From assembly GCA_963565915.1 (NCBI GenBank), contig OY751485.1, forward strand, positions 1,984,001-2,048,000: a stretch of 64,000 nt of DNA. The letters run 5' to 3'. Source of the stretch: Entoloma clypeatum (Eukaryota; Basidiomycota; Agaricomycetes; Agaricales; Entolomataceae). Below, piece after piece: positions 54,413 to 64,000 of the stretch. Under the pieces are notes generated by a model. That model worked only from the letters and a program-made list of their open reading frames with translations. It did no database searches and was not told the DNA's origin. How positions within the stretch are numbered: the first letter of the stretch is position 1; the number at the start of each line of letters is the position of its first letter. A program made the translations under genes and the position numbers.

Positions 54413-57400
54413 ATGTCTACCTCTCGTTCTGCCCTCGACACGATCACTGCCTTTGACGGCATCGACTACCGGAGCTGGGCCGAGAAAATGAAATCTTACC
54501 TCCTCCATCAAGGAGTCTGGCGCCTTGTTTCTGGCGACATCCCCCGCCCTGTCATTGCCGACTTCACCACCACAGTCTCCACCCCTGGGGCCACTGCTAC
54601 TGCTCCCCCTGTGCTGGCCACCACGGTCGACCAGCCCGGCTTCCGCAAGGAAGAAAAAGCCTGGATCAGGGACGATGACATAGCTCTTGGGGCGATACGC
54701 CTGAAGGTCTCCGAGGCGATCAGACGCCACATCAAGGACGCCACTTCCTCGAAAGACGCCTGGAAGTCATTAAAGGATGCCTACTCCAAGGTATCCCCGG
54801 CCGTCATCTTCGGCGACTTCAAGGCCGCCGCCACCTACAAGCTCTCTGGACGCGACCCCGTCCCTGAAATCGAGCGCCTGGGGTCTCTTTTCGCTCGGCT
54901 CGCCGATTCAAACTTTGACGTCCCCGATCTGATGCAGGCAATGATCCTGGCAAATGCAATTCCCGACGCCTGGTCGTCACTCTCCACCGCCCTCTTCCAG
55001 GTCTATGACGCCGACGATTTCACCTACAAGGCCGTCGCCGAAAGCATCATATCAGAGTACCGGCGCAAGTATTCGATTGGGTCCACTCGTACGTCCAACG
55101 AGCAGGCCCGGAAAATCTCCGGGACAAAGCGCAAGGGGCAGGACCCCAAATGGGAAAAGCAGCAAAAGCCGAGTACCTCGCAGAACGACACTGACGAGCA
55201 GCCTAACTCGACTGACCATAGTACCGCTTCTGAAAAGAAGAAGGGAAAAGGACGCTGGCGCAATCAGAAGAAGAACGCCAACACTGCGGACAACGCGTCC
55301 GACCATGCGGAAGAAACGGTTGAGTTCGTTGCTCCCGCCATCCACTTCCCCCCTCTTCCGACACCGTCCTTCACAACCGTCACTGGGCGCGGAAAAACTA
55401 TGAGTACCGCCCAGCCAGACTCTCAAAAGATGCAGTCGCTCCTTCAGCGAATGAACCCCCCTCCGTCACAGTACACCGGGCTTCCTTCTGGAAAACCGTC
55501 TGTGTGGAAAAAGAACGACCATGTCCGCAAACTCGCACGCGGTATTGGTGCTCGCCCCTCAGGATCCAATCTTCGTATCCTAGATACCATCATCCCTGAC
55601 ATCGACGAAAGGCCGGCTAAACAGCGTCGCGTAGCCCCGTCGATAGAAGAATCTCTGAAAATGATGGACATAGACCATCAAAGCGAGCGGATGGGGCCGG
55701 AACAATTCGAAGATGGGCTGATTGAACTTGACGGTTCGTCACATTCTTCTCTCAAACTTGACCAAATGGGAAATGCTAATAATCACGCACAGACGTTTGA
55801 ATTTATATTAGCCAGTACCGATGCAGATAGTATAGATCTCTTTAGCGATGATCTGTACAAAAAATATACCAAGCATTTTGCGTCCTGCACACACTGCAAA
55901 GAGAAAGAACGCGCTCAATGGATCTTAGATTCCGGCGCTTCATTACACTTTACCCATGAGTTCAAAGACTTCGCATATTACAGGCCTCTCAAGGCTAAGT
56001 GATTTGTCCAAACAGCTGCAAAGGGAAAGAAACTGGAAATTCTCGGAGTTGGGGCCGTTCCAGTACGGCATACCCTAAATGGGGAAACTAAAACTCATCT
56101 CCTACGACCGGTATTTTATATTCCGGATATGGACACACGTCTACTGTCCCTAGGCGTCTTCCTTAACCATGGTTACAAAGTTGATGGAATGCGTGGAGAA
56201 ATTAATATCTCTAAAGGGCTGAACAAAATACAGTTTTCGCCTCATTTCATCGGACAAACCATTTATTGGTTAGACACTGAAATACGCTATGACCAAATCC
56301 ACGCGATCTCTAGCGAAATCACTGTTGAAACCTGGCATAAACGCCTTGGCCACCCAAATGACCAGGCGCTCAATAAGATTCCCACCAGTACCAAAGGAGT
56401 ACCCAAAACGTTAGTACGTGAGAAATCACAGGAAAGCTGCACGGGGTGTCTAAAAGGGAAAATGCCGAATCAATCTTACCCTAACTCGGTGACAAGGGCT
56501 GTCAAACCCTTTGATTTGATCCATTCGGACTTGAAACAGATATCCACGGCATCTTACCACAAGTACAAATATTTCCTTACCTTTTTGGATGATTTTTCTT
56601 CCCATGTCTGGGTCGTCTTGCTTAGGAAGAAGTCAGGCGCCATCACGGCGCTGAAACAATTCCTTGCGATGATCCAGAATCAATTCGCCGCCACCCCTAA
56701 AAAATGGCGGGTTGATGGAGGTGGAGAATTCAACGAATACAAGGATGTACTTGCCGATCATGGAATTCTGATCGACGTCACACTCCCATATCAGCATCAG
56801 CAGAATGGTAGAGCAGAACGAATAAATCGAACTCTGTGGGAAAAATCTCAGGCATTACGTTTCGACGCATGTCTACCGCCGATGTGGTGGGAATTCTGTT
56901 TGGAACATGCAGCATTTCTATACAACAGAACCCCCATGCGGCGTCTTGAATGGAAAACCCCTCATTTCAGGGTGACCAATGAGATCCCCGACTTGTCCAG
57001 CGTCAGAGTCTTCGGATGCCAAGCATACGTATATATCCCAAAAGAAAAACGCAGAAACTCCCTGGAGTCAAGATCTCGATTGATGATTTATCTCGGATCA
57101 AAACCAGGGGTCAAAGGATACCGCTTCATGGATCCTGAGACTAACACGATTTTCATGGGTGGGAAAGCTATCTTTGATGAAAGCAAGTACCCTAGATGCC
57201 ACATCGACCCTTTGCCAGAAAACCATCCAGAAATGGAAAACCCAGAGCCGGCTGATGAGTTTGAGGATCTCATCCCTGGCAGCAACGACGACGATAGTCA
57301 CAATGAAACACCTCAGGTCCCAGTTCCCATTGAACAGGATCAACCTGAATCAGACAACGAACTGCCTGCCAGTGAACCTGATGACGAACCGCGAGTACCC

Positions 57401-59140
57401 ACTCCGGAACCCGAGCAAGTACCAGATCGACCGATCAGGGAACGACGAGTTCGGAAGATGCCAGGAAGCATCTATGGGGAAGACACTCCAGCATCTGATC
57501 TTGAAAAATTAGATCGAAGACGGAGATTGGGCGGTCAAACGGCATGGATGAACGACCTCCTGATGGAGGCAATATCAGTCCACGTTGGCATCGTTGAAAT
57601 GTCCCATAAAGACATATACCCTCTTCCAAATAAAGAAGACTGGTATGCGGCTGAACGAAAAGAGCTAGACATGCTCAAACGCCGCGGGGTGATCACGGAG
57701 CTAGTACCCCTGCCTGCAGGAAGGAAAGCTCTAAGGAACAAATGGGTTTACAACGAAAAGTCCGACGGGCGCCTGAAAGCACGCCTCGTCGCAAAAGGAT
57801 TTTCACAAGTAGAAGGGATCGACTTTGATCAGATCTTCTCACCAGTCGTAAGATATGAAACCGTCCGACTAATACTGGCATTGACAGCCCTTGAAGGGTG
57901 GTTCATGACTCTTTTGGACGTCTCATCAGCCTTCCTCTATGGAACGCTCCGTGAAGTCATCTATATGCGACAGCCTGAGGGCTACATAGTAAAAGGGAAA
58001 GAGCACCTCGTGTACCAACTATTCAAAGCTCTATATGGACTTAAGCAGGCCGCATTAGCCTGGTGGAGGGAACTTGATTCCTCCATGAAAAAGCTCGGCT
58101 TTGTCCGGCTTCACTCTGATGCGGGAGTGTTCATTCACAAAAGTACCAACGGGGAAATTGTAATCGCCGTCATCTATGTCGACGACTCTGCTTTTCTCGG
58201 CACAAACCGGGAATATACGCTAGAGAAAAAGAAGGCCTTCATGACCACATGGGAATGTAGGGACCTAGGGCACCTTGTGCCTGATGGGGAACCGAAAGAA
58301 TTTCTCTCTATCCAAATAAGGCAATGCGGGAAACGTATCTTCATTGATCAAGTACCTTACCTTGAGAAAATTCTGGCACGCATGGGGATGAGCGAATCTA
58401 ATGCCACCCATACCCCACTCCCTACGGGCTACAAACCCATGGCGTCCGAAGATGAACCCAATGCGGAACTCCGATCTAAGTACCAATCCGTCATCGGATC
58501 ACTCCTATATCTGATGATCGGAACGAGACCTGACATCTGCTTTGCTGTAATCAAAATGTCCCAATTTTCCGCAAATCCCACCAAACGCCATTTAGAGGTG
58601 GCTAGGGATATTTGCAGATATTTAAAGGCAACAAAAAATTACGCGATCATGTACGATGGGGACTCAGGGAAAGGGATCTATGCATTCACAGACTCCGACT
58701 GGGCGTCAGATGAAAACACGAGGAGGTCTACCACCGGCTTCTTCATATCACTGGCGTCTGGAGCGATAACATGGGTATCATCGGCGCAAAAGACCATCGC
58801 CCTCTCTTCTACAGAAGCAGAGTATATGGCGCTATCAGATTGCAGTCGCGCAGCAACATGGCTGAGAAGCATGCTTGCCGAACTTGGAATGCAGATCGGA
58901 TCAGTACCGATCTATGGAGATAACAACGGCTCCGTCTTTATCGCATCCAACCCTGTAACTGAGAAGCGATCCAAGCACATTGATGTGCGATTCCACTTCG
59001 TCAGAGAAAAAGTCTCCGAAGGAATTATTACGGTCGAATTCATCGAAGGAGTGAATAACCCTGCAGACCTTTTGACTAAAAATCTGGGGAAAATCCTCTT
59101 TTCCAAGTTTATCCCGTACTTCGGATTGATAAAGAACTAG
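54413..59140 (+). pseudogene. Copia-2 gag-pol polyprotein, one TGA
   Basis: Single frame from 54413 to 59140 with one TGA at 56000-56002, just after the protease. Gag (FDGIDYRSWAEKMKSYLL), basic Ser-rich linker without a full CCHC knuckle, protease WILDSGASLHFTHEF, GAG-pre-integrase WHKRLGHPNDQAL with CTGCLKGK, integrase core (LTFLDDFSSHVWV ... QQNGRAERINRTL), RT (NKWVYNEKSDGRLKARLVAK, GIDFDQIFSPV, VIYVDDSAFLG), RNase H (AFTDSDWASDENT, SSTEAEYMAL ... VRFHFVRE). All catalytic motifs look intact, so the TGA (KAK[TGA]FVQTAAKG) is the only visible block. Confidence 0.93.
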
Positions 59141-59204
59141 GCGAAACAGAGTACCTATATATATGTGGGAAAAAGTAAAGATGTATTTAGAAGTATGTAC
59201 TAAA

Positions 59205-59214
59205 TATGGGGGGG
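59205..59214 (+). other. Copia-2 polypurine tract
   Basis: ATGGGGGGG run immediately before the 3' LTR. Confidence 0.7.
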
Positions 59215-59515
59215 TGTTGAAACTTTTCCCATCACGTAGATTAGATTACATCACGTGACCTTTACATATCTTCGTTACATACTTGTTTGGTTGGTACAAA
59301 CAGTAGTACGGTATATAAGACCAGGAAACTGTCAATATCATCAAGTTGTCTCTTGACTCTTAACCGCCTCCATCGCTCTTACCAGCCTCAACCGCTCTCA
59401 CCAGCCTCACCCTCTTCAAACCTATGTAAGTGGTCAGAACGGTATCGTAGAGTACTTCCACTGTAGCCGGTTGCTTCAGTACACTTGCGGCTAGCGCCCA
59501 GGTGGAACTTCAACA
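59215..59515 (+). repeat. Copia-2 3' LTR
   Basis: 301 bp, apparently identical to the 5' LTR. Confidence 0.93.
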
Positions 59516-59613
59516 ATAAAATTTGTCACCGACTTCCCCTTAAAGTTAGGCGTGTTTGCCAATCTTGGCATCGGCATCGGAACAAGCATGTTCATTGAAA
59601 TATTATGGTTCAT
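59516..59613 (-). pseudogene. Gypsy-3 gag N-terminus
   Basis: Minus strand from ATG 59613: MNHNISMNMLVPMPMPRL, then FKGKSVTNF joining FISSLKRAAD across the Copia-2 site. The frame is open upstream to a TAA at 59725, so the start could be earlier. Confidence 0.65.
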
Positions 59614-59724
59614 CTCAGAAGGTTGGGCCTGTGCCAGTTGTCGGACTGGAGTGGTGGGTCGCGTTGCAGCTGGCGATTTTGATGTTGATGCAGCCGTGTT
59701 TTTTGCCCTGGTTCGTGACGAAAA

Positions 59725-60879
59725 TTAATCGAAATGGGAGCGATGACAGATCTACAGAGATGTCAAATTTAAGTGGTTTAACGGAATACTCACCCCCTGT
59801 CTCAGTCACCACTTGAGGAGGTGCGAACCGGCTATGGACGGTGCAGGGATGGTAAGCTTGAACACTCTGGAGAGCAGTGAGGCGAGTCGTAAACCGCGAA
59901 GGACACGAAACACAAAGATAGATGGTCGATTTGGTAGACTCAAGTGGGGTCCGCCCAAGTGAGTGAGAGAGGAAGTGTTTTTGAAGCAAAGTTTTCAGAA
60001 TCGAAGTCGAAAAGTGGGAGTCAGAAAGGCCAAGATGCATTTTCACGATGCGAGTACAAACGATTTGTACCTACTAACATGTACAAAGAGAATTCGCTGT
60101 CAAGTTTCAAGGGTCGAGATAATTGGTAACGAAGCGTCCGTATTTAGATGACAGGCAGGGTTGTAAGGAATGCAAGTTGTTCGTGACGGAAGAGATGAAT
60201 TAAAAGGATTTTCGCCTTCAGCTTTTCGGTCCGGTCGTGTTGAGATCACCAGGCGCCGCGGGACTCATCGACCGTCGAATTACTAGGTATGACTCGGGTG
60301 CAGGGCTTTCAACTCGAGGAGAGCTATACCACTCCCCCGGACAGTGCTCGTTTGACGTCTATCCTCGAGGCGCACAACGCTAACCCTACCGTCTAGTATT
60401 CTCTAGCCTCATTGTCCGTAAACGCATGTGTCCCCGTAGCGACGTTGCACGAATTGCTTTTATTGGCATGACGGGATATTGATGATTGTCCAAAAGATGA
60501 GATAAGAGTTTCTGTAAGGATAGATTAAAAGGAAGTGCTTCGGAGCCAGTAAAAAGGAAGCTTGGTCCGAATGGGCGTGAGTCCGCGGGGACCGCAATGA
60601 CGGTGTTGGCGAATTGAAGCGGACGCGCGCGCGATGACCATCACCTGATATGGGCAGAAGAAAAGAGTGAGTACACGTCCGTAGGGTGCATAGCACTCCT
60701 ACACCGCTCCAATCGGTCACTGGATGAAGCAGGCTAGCAGACCATTATCGTGTCCCTGCCTTGCCAAAGGCGTGAAGCATCGGGCAATTCAACATTATGG
60801 AGTTATGTCACTGAGTTTTGACTATCAGGCCAGGTGGTTGAGAGGGTAGCAAAATATGACTGTTTCAGAGGCGATTACG
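59725..60879. other. Probable Gypsy-3 5' end and intergenic sequence
   Basis: No LTR could be recognised because no second copy is present. Short minus-strand ORFs (59615-60046, 60460-60720) have no recognised domain. Confidence 0.35.
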
Positions 60880-61040
60880 ACGTCTGAACGTAATTTCCAG
60901 CTGCTCAATCCCTTGACGGTATCATACAACCTCGTTCATCATTGGCCATCGCTTGGAATCGTCCTGCACCATGTCGTTGACGATCCCTCGCAAGAACATA
61001 ACTAAAACACCCTTGTTGTCCAAGCTGGCGAGCACGAATC
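60880..61040 (-). pseudogene. Kinase C-terminal fragment (relic duplicate)
   Basis: Minus-strand sequence reads RGIVNDMVQDDSK followed by diverged text, matching RELVDDMVQDDPKQRP of the gene at 61241-62726. The nucleotide match covers roughly 150 bp and includes a stop, so it is a decayed partial copy next to the intact gene. Confidence 0.65.
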
Positions 61041-61240
61041 ATGCGTTGAGTCCATATGTATGTATGTATGGAGTTCCTTTGAATTTTGACAACGCTTTGA
61101 CAATACTGGCAGAAACTTCGGGTGGAAGCCAAAAATTAAAAGTGAATGCCGTTAAGAAAGATCACCACGTTAAAGAATGTTATTGTCCACTAACTAGAAG
61201 TGGGGTGGAAATACATTCCCTGGCTCTATTTGTGGATAGT

Positions 61241-62726
61241 TCATGCCTTGGGTATTGCAGGGACACACTGAACCATTAAGGCGGCCTGCTTAATCCAATG
61301 ACCAATGGAGCGGCGTATCCGACGAGACCGTGTTTCAGTGACGACCACTACACGGGATCGTAACTTCCAATTGCTCAATCCATCGAGGATGTCATTGAAT
61401 CGAGAGACGACGTCCTTCATCGTGGGCCGTTGCTTGGGATCGTCCTGTACCATGTCGTCGACAAGTTCACGCAAGAAATCAAAGCCAAGCTTAGCGGGAA
61501 AGTGTTCATTGCCCTGATAGTGAGAGGAGAAGTAAAAGACCGAAGCTTGATTCGAATTGCTCACCTCCAGAAGCTGAGTGCGGATCACATTTCCCATACA
61601 GTAAACGTCCGCGGCGAATGGATCACAGAGTGTATTGCCTCCTTCGAGGAACTCCGGGACAGTGCGGTCACCGCCCCAACCTCCCGGTTCTAGATGCGGG
61701 GCATTTTCAGGTTTGTACAGCTTTGAGAGACCAAAATCCACGAGATAATGTTTGACGGGTTTGCGAGTGCGGGACCATCGCTGTTTCACGTAACCCTTGA
61801 AATCTCGACGCTGAAGTCTGCTGCATGGATGGGGTGGTGAATCGAACAAGGGGAGAGCGTCCACCATGATATTAGTATATTTGCAATCCCTGCAAGGGTG
61901 TCAGCACTGGGCCCGAAGGTCTGTATCGAAAAATGTACCTATGTGCAACATTGTTCTGGTGCATGAGGTGTAAAGCCTAGCTGAAAGTATTAGTACAATT
62001 TCGAGGCCGGGGATTCTTCTCGATTTACCGCTAACATCTGGCGAATAAACTCGACTCCTTCCCCTACGGTTTCCAGAGGTGCTATGTCGTAGTCATACAG
62101 GAGCGGCATGACGAGGAAAAGGAGATCATCGTCGTTCGGTGGTTGAAGTATGTCGAGAATCGGGACGCAATAGTTGTTTGGATCACCAGCCAGTGGTTCA
62201 GAAGAGAACAGTCGTCCAATCGCAGCTTCGTCGGGCTCTTGTGACGGGTGTATACGTTTCAATGCGACCAGGGTCCCATCTTCTCGGACGGCGTCCAAAA
62301 TATTATATGACTACGCTGCTCGTCAGTTTCGCAGAGAGTTGTAAATTTGACGGAACGTACTCCAGAGACAATCCCATCCTCAAGATCGTACCACGTTTTC
62401 TGAGAATCTTTCTTCCATGACGCGATCCAGTCGGGTTGGTATCGCGCTCGCAATGTGTAGCCTTTCTCCTTCAGCCAAGGTTCGTGGTCCCGCCAAAAGA
62501 TTTCCTCGGGATAGAGTTTGCCCTCATCCATTGGATTCGCATCCTGAGTTATCGGCATAGGGAAGGGATGAGAACTTTCGCGAAATGTGGCAGCCAGCCA
62601 CTTCAGATCAGAACAAAAAACGCCAGCACGAGGGCATGATGGTGGGAACTTGCTATTGTTCCTGAAAGAGATGAATTTGCTTCCGAGATCCGTCACAACC
62701 GATCCCTCGAGTTCAATGTTCTCCAT
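61241..62726 (-). CDS. Fungal protein kinase-like protein
   Basis: Exons join(61241..61513, 61565..61889, 61939..61976, 62029..62310, 62361..62726) give 427 aa in frame. The N-terminal third (YPEEIFWRDHEPWLKEKGY, RARYQPDWIASWKK) is of the type found in expanded Agaricomycete kinase-like families. Kinase features: LVALKRIHPSQ (ATP-binding Lys), catalytic loop NVAHRDCKYTNIMVDA, YLVDFGLSKLY (DFG), and DMVQDDPKQRPTMKDVV near the C-lobe end. No glycine-rich loop of standard form is visible. The catalytic loop is assembled across a 38-nt exon. A TATATATA box lies about 70 bp upstream of the ATG. Substrate and role unknown. Confidence 0.8.
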
Positions 62727-62843
62727 GTCAACGAGTACTTCTTGTTCTTTTCTCCCTGTCAAGCTCAAATGATACTCAACCTAGTATATATACGGTTCCT
62801 CTTCCTCAAGGTTCCCCCTTGTTATTACTCGGACGGACCCCAC

Positions 62844-63820
62844 ATGACTCCCCTTGATATTGGTACATCTGCATCGACGATCGGCGCTTTTGGACTCCAG
62901 GCTGTAACTCTTCCTCTGCTGTTTAAAACCAAGATTAAGAAAAATAGAGTCCTTCTCTTGCAAACACGCGATATCTTGGATTACTGCTGCAATGAACTAT
63001 TCCTACATCGGTTCATGATAGAGCAAACACAGCTGAAAGGTCTGTCAGCACAGTATGATGGGTAAGTGCCTCAGGCTGGAGTGTTTTGTGTTGAACCACA
63101 CGAAGACATACTCTTACAGTCTCGACCGGTTGACCAACGCAAAACTTGAACAGCCTCCCCCAGCTAGTCGAATGAGTTTCATGATAGGTTATTATACTCA
63201 GAGAAAGGAGTATAAAAAGGATCTAGATAGGGCTCAACGGTTGAAGTTGAAGGTCGTGGTACGAAACATATTACGATGATCTCAGGTTTCTCTCTCACAT
63301 GGGATAAATATACAGGACGCGTCGAATAAAGCAAAGCAGCGGCAATTCACACCTGTTGAAGGTACTTCCGGTATGTGATGGAAGTCATCGTTGTAATCTC
63401 AACTTCGTAGCTCAAATCGAACATTTCAGATCCTGGATCCATGCAACAATCCACGATATCCGTTTTGAATCGGCCACTTCTAGATGAGGACCAGCGGACC
63501 CATCTTCCACCTCCTACACCTACCAGTGAGTTTCTACCTGGAACACTGTTGGAAGTTGCTCTAGTCCAATCGATCTCGGCTGCAGTCGGATACGCAATGC
63601 CTGATGCCCTGCCCTTACGTTCCCTATCTCCCCTGCAAGCCCCTGGTATGTAACACGTATACCCGCTTCGAGTGGCTCCGCAACTAACAAGGAACACATT
63701 TCAGGTTCTCCCCCGATCCCGCCCTCGGCGGTTGCCCACGAGTTGAACAGGCCATCTTCCCATAGTGAAGGCCCACTGACAAGCTCGAATCCATTCTCAG
63801 ATGAACATGCCCAAGCTTGA
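62844..63820 (+). CDS. Hypothetical protein, intron-containing
   Basis: Best model: exon 62844-63061 (MTPLDIGTSASTIGAFGLQA ...), exon from 63120 (LDRLTNAKLEQPPP ... QRKEYKKDLDRAQRLKLK), an exon from about 63318 (DASNKAKQRQFTPVEGTS), an exon about 63431-63646 (QQSTISVLNRPLLDEDQRTH) and a last exon ending HAQA at the TGA 63818. The first part is helical and Lys/Leu-rich, the C-terminal half Pro/Ser-rich and probably disordered. The third donor (GTACGA near 63255) is uncertain. I do not recognise a family. It is divergent from the kinase gene. Confidence 0.5.
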
Positions 63821-64000
63821 AGCTCTGAAGCTTCCTGAAACACTGAGTGCACTCCATGACGACCTCGTTTATTATAGATATGTTCAAGCTACAGTAAAGT
63901 TGCGGACACTGAGATGACTATTTACTAGTACATAATTTGTACAACTTCCATTACTTCATTACTTGCTGTCGAATACCCATATATCCTCAATGTGGTGCTT

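Larger units (their letters stand above)
53751..59515 (+). mobile_element. Copia-2, Ty1/copia LTR retrotransposon
   Basis: Complete element of 5765 bp with two 301-bp LTRs (TGTTGAA...TTCAACA) that I could not tell apart, and duplication ATAAA (53746-53750 and 59516-59520). Inserted in Gypsy-3 gag. One TGA in an otherwise open gag-pol. Youngest insertion in the window by LTR identity. Confidence 0.95.
41364..59724 (-). mobile_element. Gypsy-3, old truncated Ty3/gypsy element
   Basis: Minus-strand element split by Gypsy-2 and Copia-2. Order gag (59613 to 52.4 kb), protease, RT, RNase H, integrase zinc finger (to 41364). The integrase core and 3' LTR are missing and no 5' LTR could be defined. 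It carries the most lesions in the window (six TGA codons, two frameshifts, altered RT motif), in keeping with being host to two younger insertions. Confidence 0.85.

Noticed and set aside
19027..59515. Classical RIP as the source of stops
   Set aside because: RIP produces many TAA and TAG codons from CA-to-TA changes on both strands; 15 of 16 stops are TGA and the LTR pairs of the young elements are nearly identical.

Overview
The window looks like a chromosome segment of a filamentous basidiomycete, probably an Agaricomycete. Host genes are compact and split by many short (about 50-60 bp) GT-AG introns. The gene set (PKA catalytic subunit, peptidase S8, SulP transporter, kinase-like gene) and the repeats (Helitron, chromodomain Ty3/gypsy, Ty1/copia, PIF/Harbinger) fit that group. 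The species cannot be fixed from the sequence alone.

Positions 1-17.64 kb are gene-rich: the end of a carboxylesterase (+), a PKA catalytic subunit (-), a SET-domain methyltransferase (-), a COX14-like small protein (+), a GNAT acetyltransferase (-), 3.6 kb with no recognisable gene, a subtilisin-like protease (-), a cyclase/arylformamidase-like enzyme (+), a SulP sulfate transporter with STAS domain (-) and a 3-hydroxyacyl-CoA dehydrogenase (-) with a 7-nt microexon. Exon joins were worked out by eye; for PKA, SET, GNAT, subtilase, dehydrogenase, the Harbinger accessory gene and the 61-62 kb kinase the exon lengths sum to a multiple of three.

Positions 17.8-59.7 kb are a nest of transposable elements that can be ordered in time. 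An autonomous Helitron (17815-39966, about 7.2 kb net, coding on -) was split by Copia-1 (19027-24092, duplication TGCTG) and by a PIF/Harbinger element (26696-36574, duplication ATT), itself split by chromovirus Gypsy-1 (30223-36371, duplication TAGAG). The Helitron 5' end abuts a tandem array carrying Helitron 3' ends (39967-41363) and a solo LTR (40798-41255, duplication CCAAG). Next is an old 3'-truncated Ty3/gypsy element, Gypsy-3 (-), split by chromovirus Gypsy-2 (42162-49142, duplication TTCTA) and by Copia-2 (53751-59515, duplication ATAAA).

Positions 59.7-64 kb return to host sequence: a kinase C-terminal relic, an intact kinase-like gene (-) and an unidentified gene (+).

Main observations: both chromoviruses end gag on the same -1 slippery heptamer (GGGTTTT) in the right frame to reach pol; Gypsy-2 carries an extra intact Cys-rich ORF between pol and the 3' LTR; 15 of 16 in-frame stops seen in the element genes are TGA, and young LTR pairs differ mostly at CpG-type sites, which points to methyl-CpG decay; the Helitron has termini resembling those of plant Helitrons and sits head-to-tail beside other Helitron ends; both copia elements have a primer site matching the anticodon arm of initiator tRNA-Met. 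I saw no clearly new multi-gene system; the Gypsy-2 third ORF is the best candidate for something undescribed.
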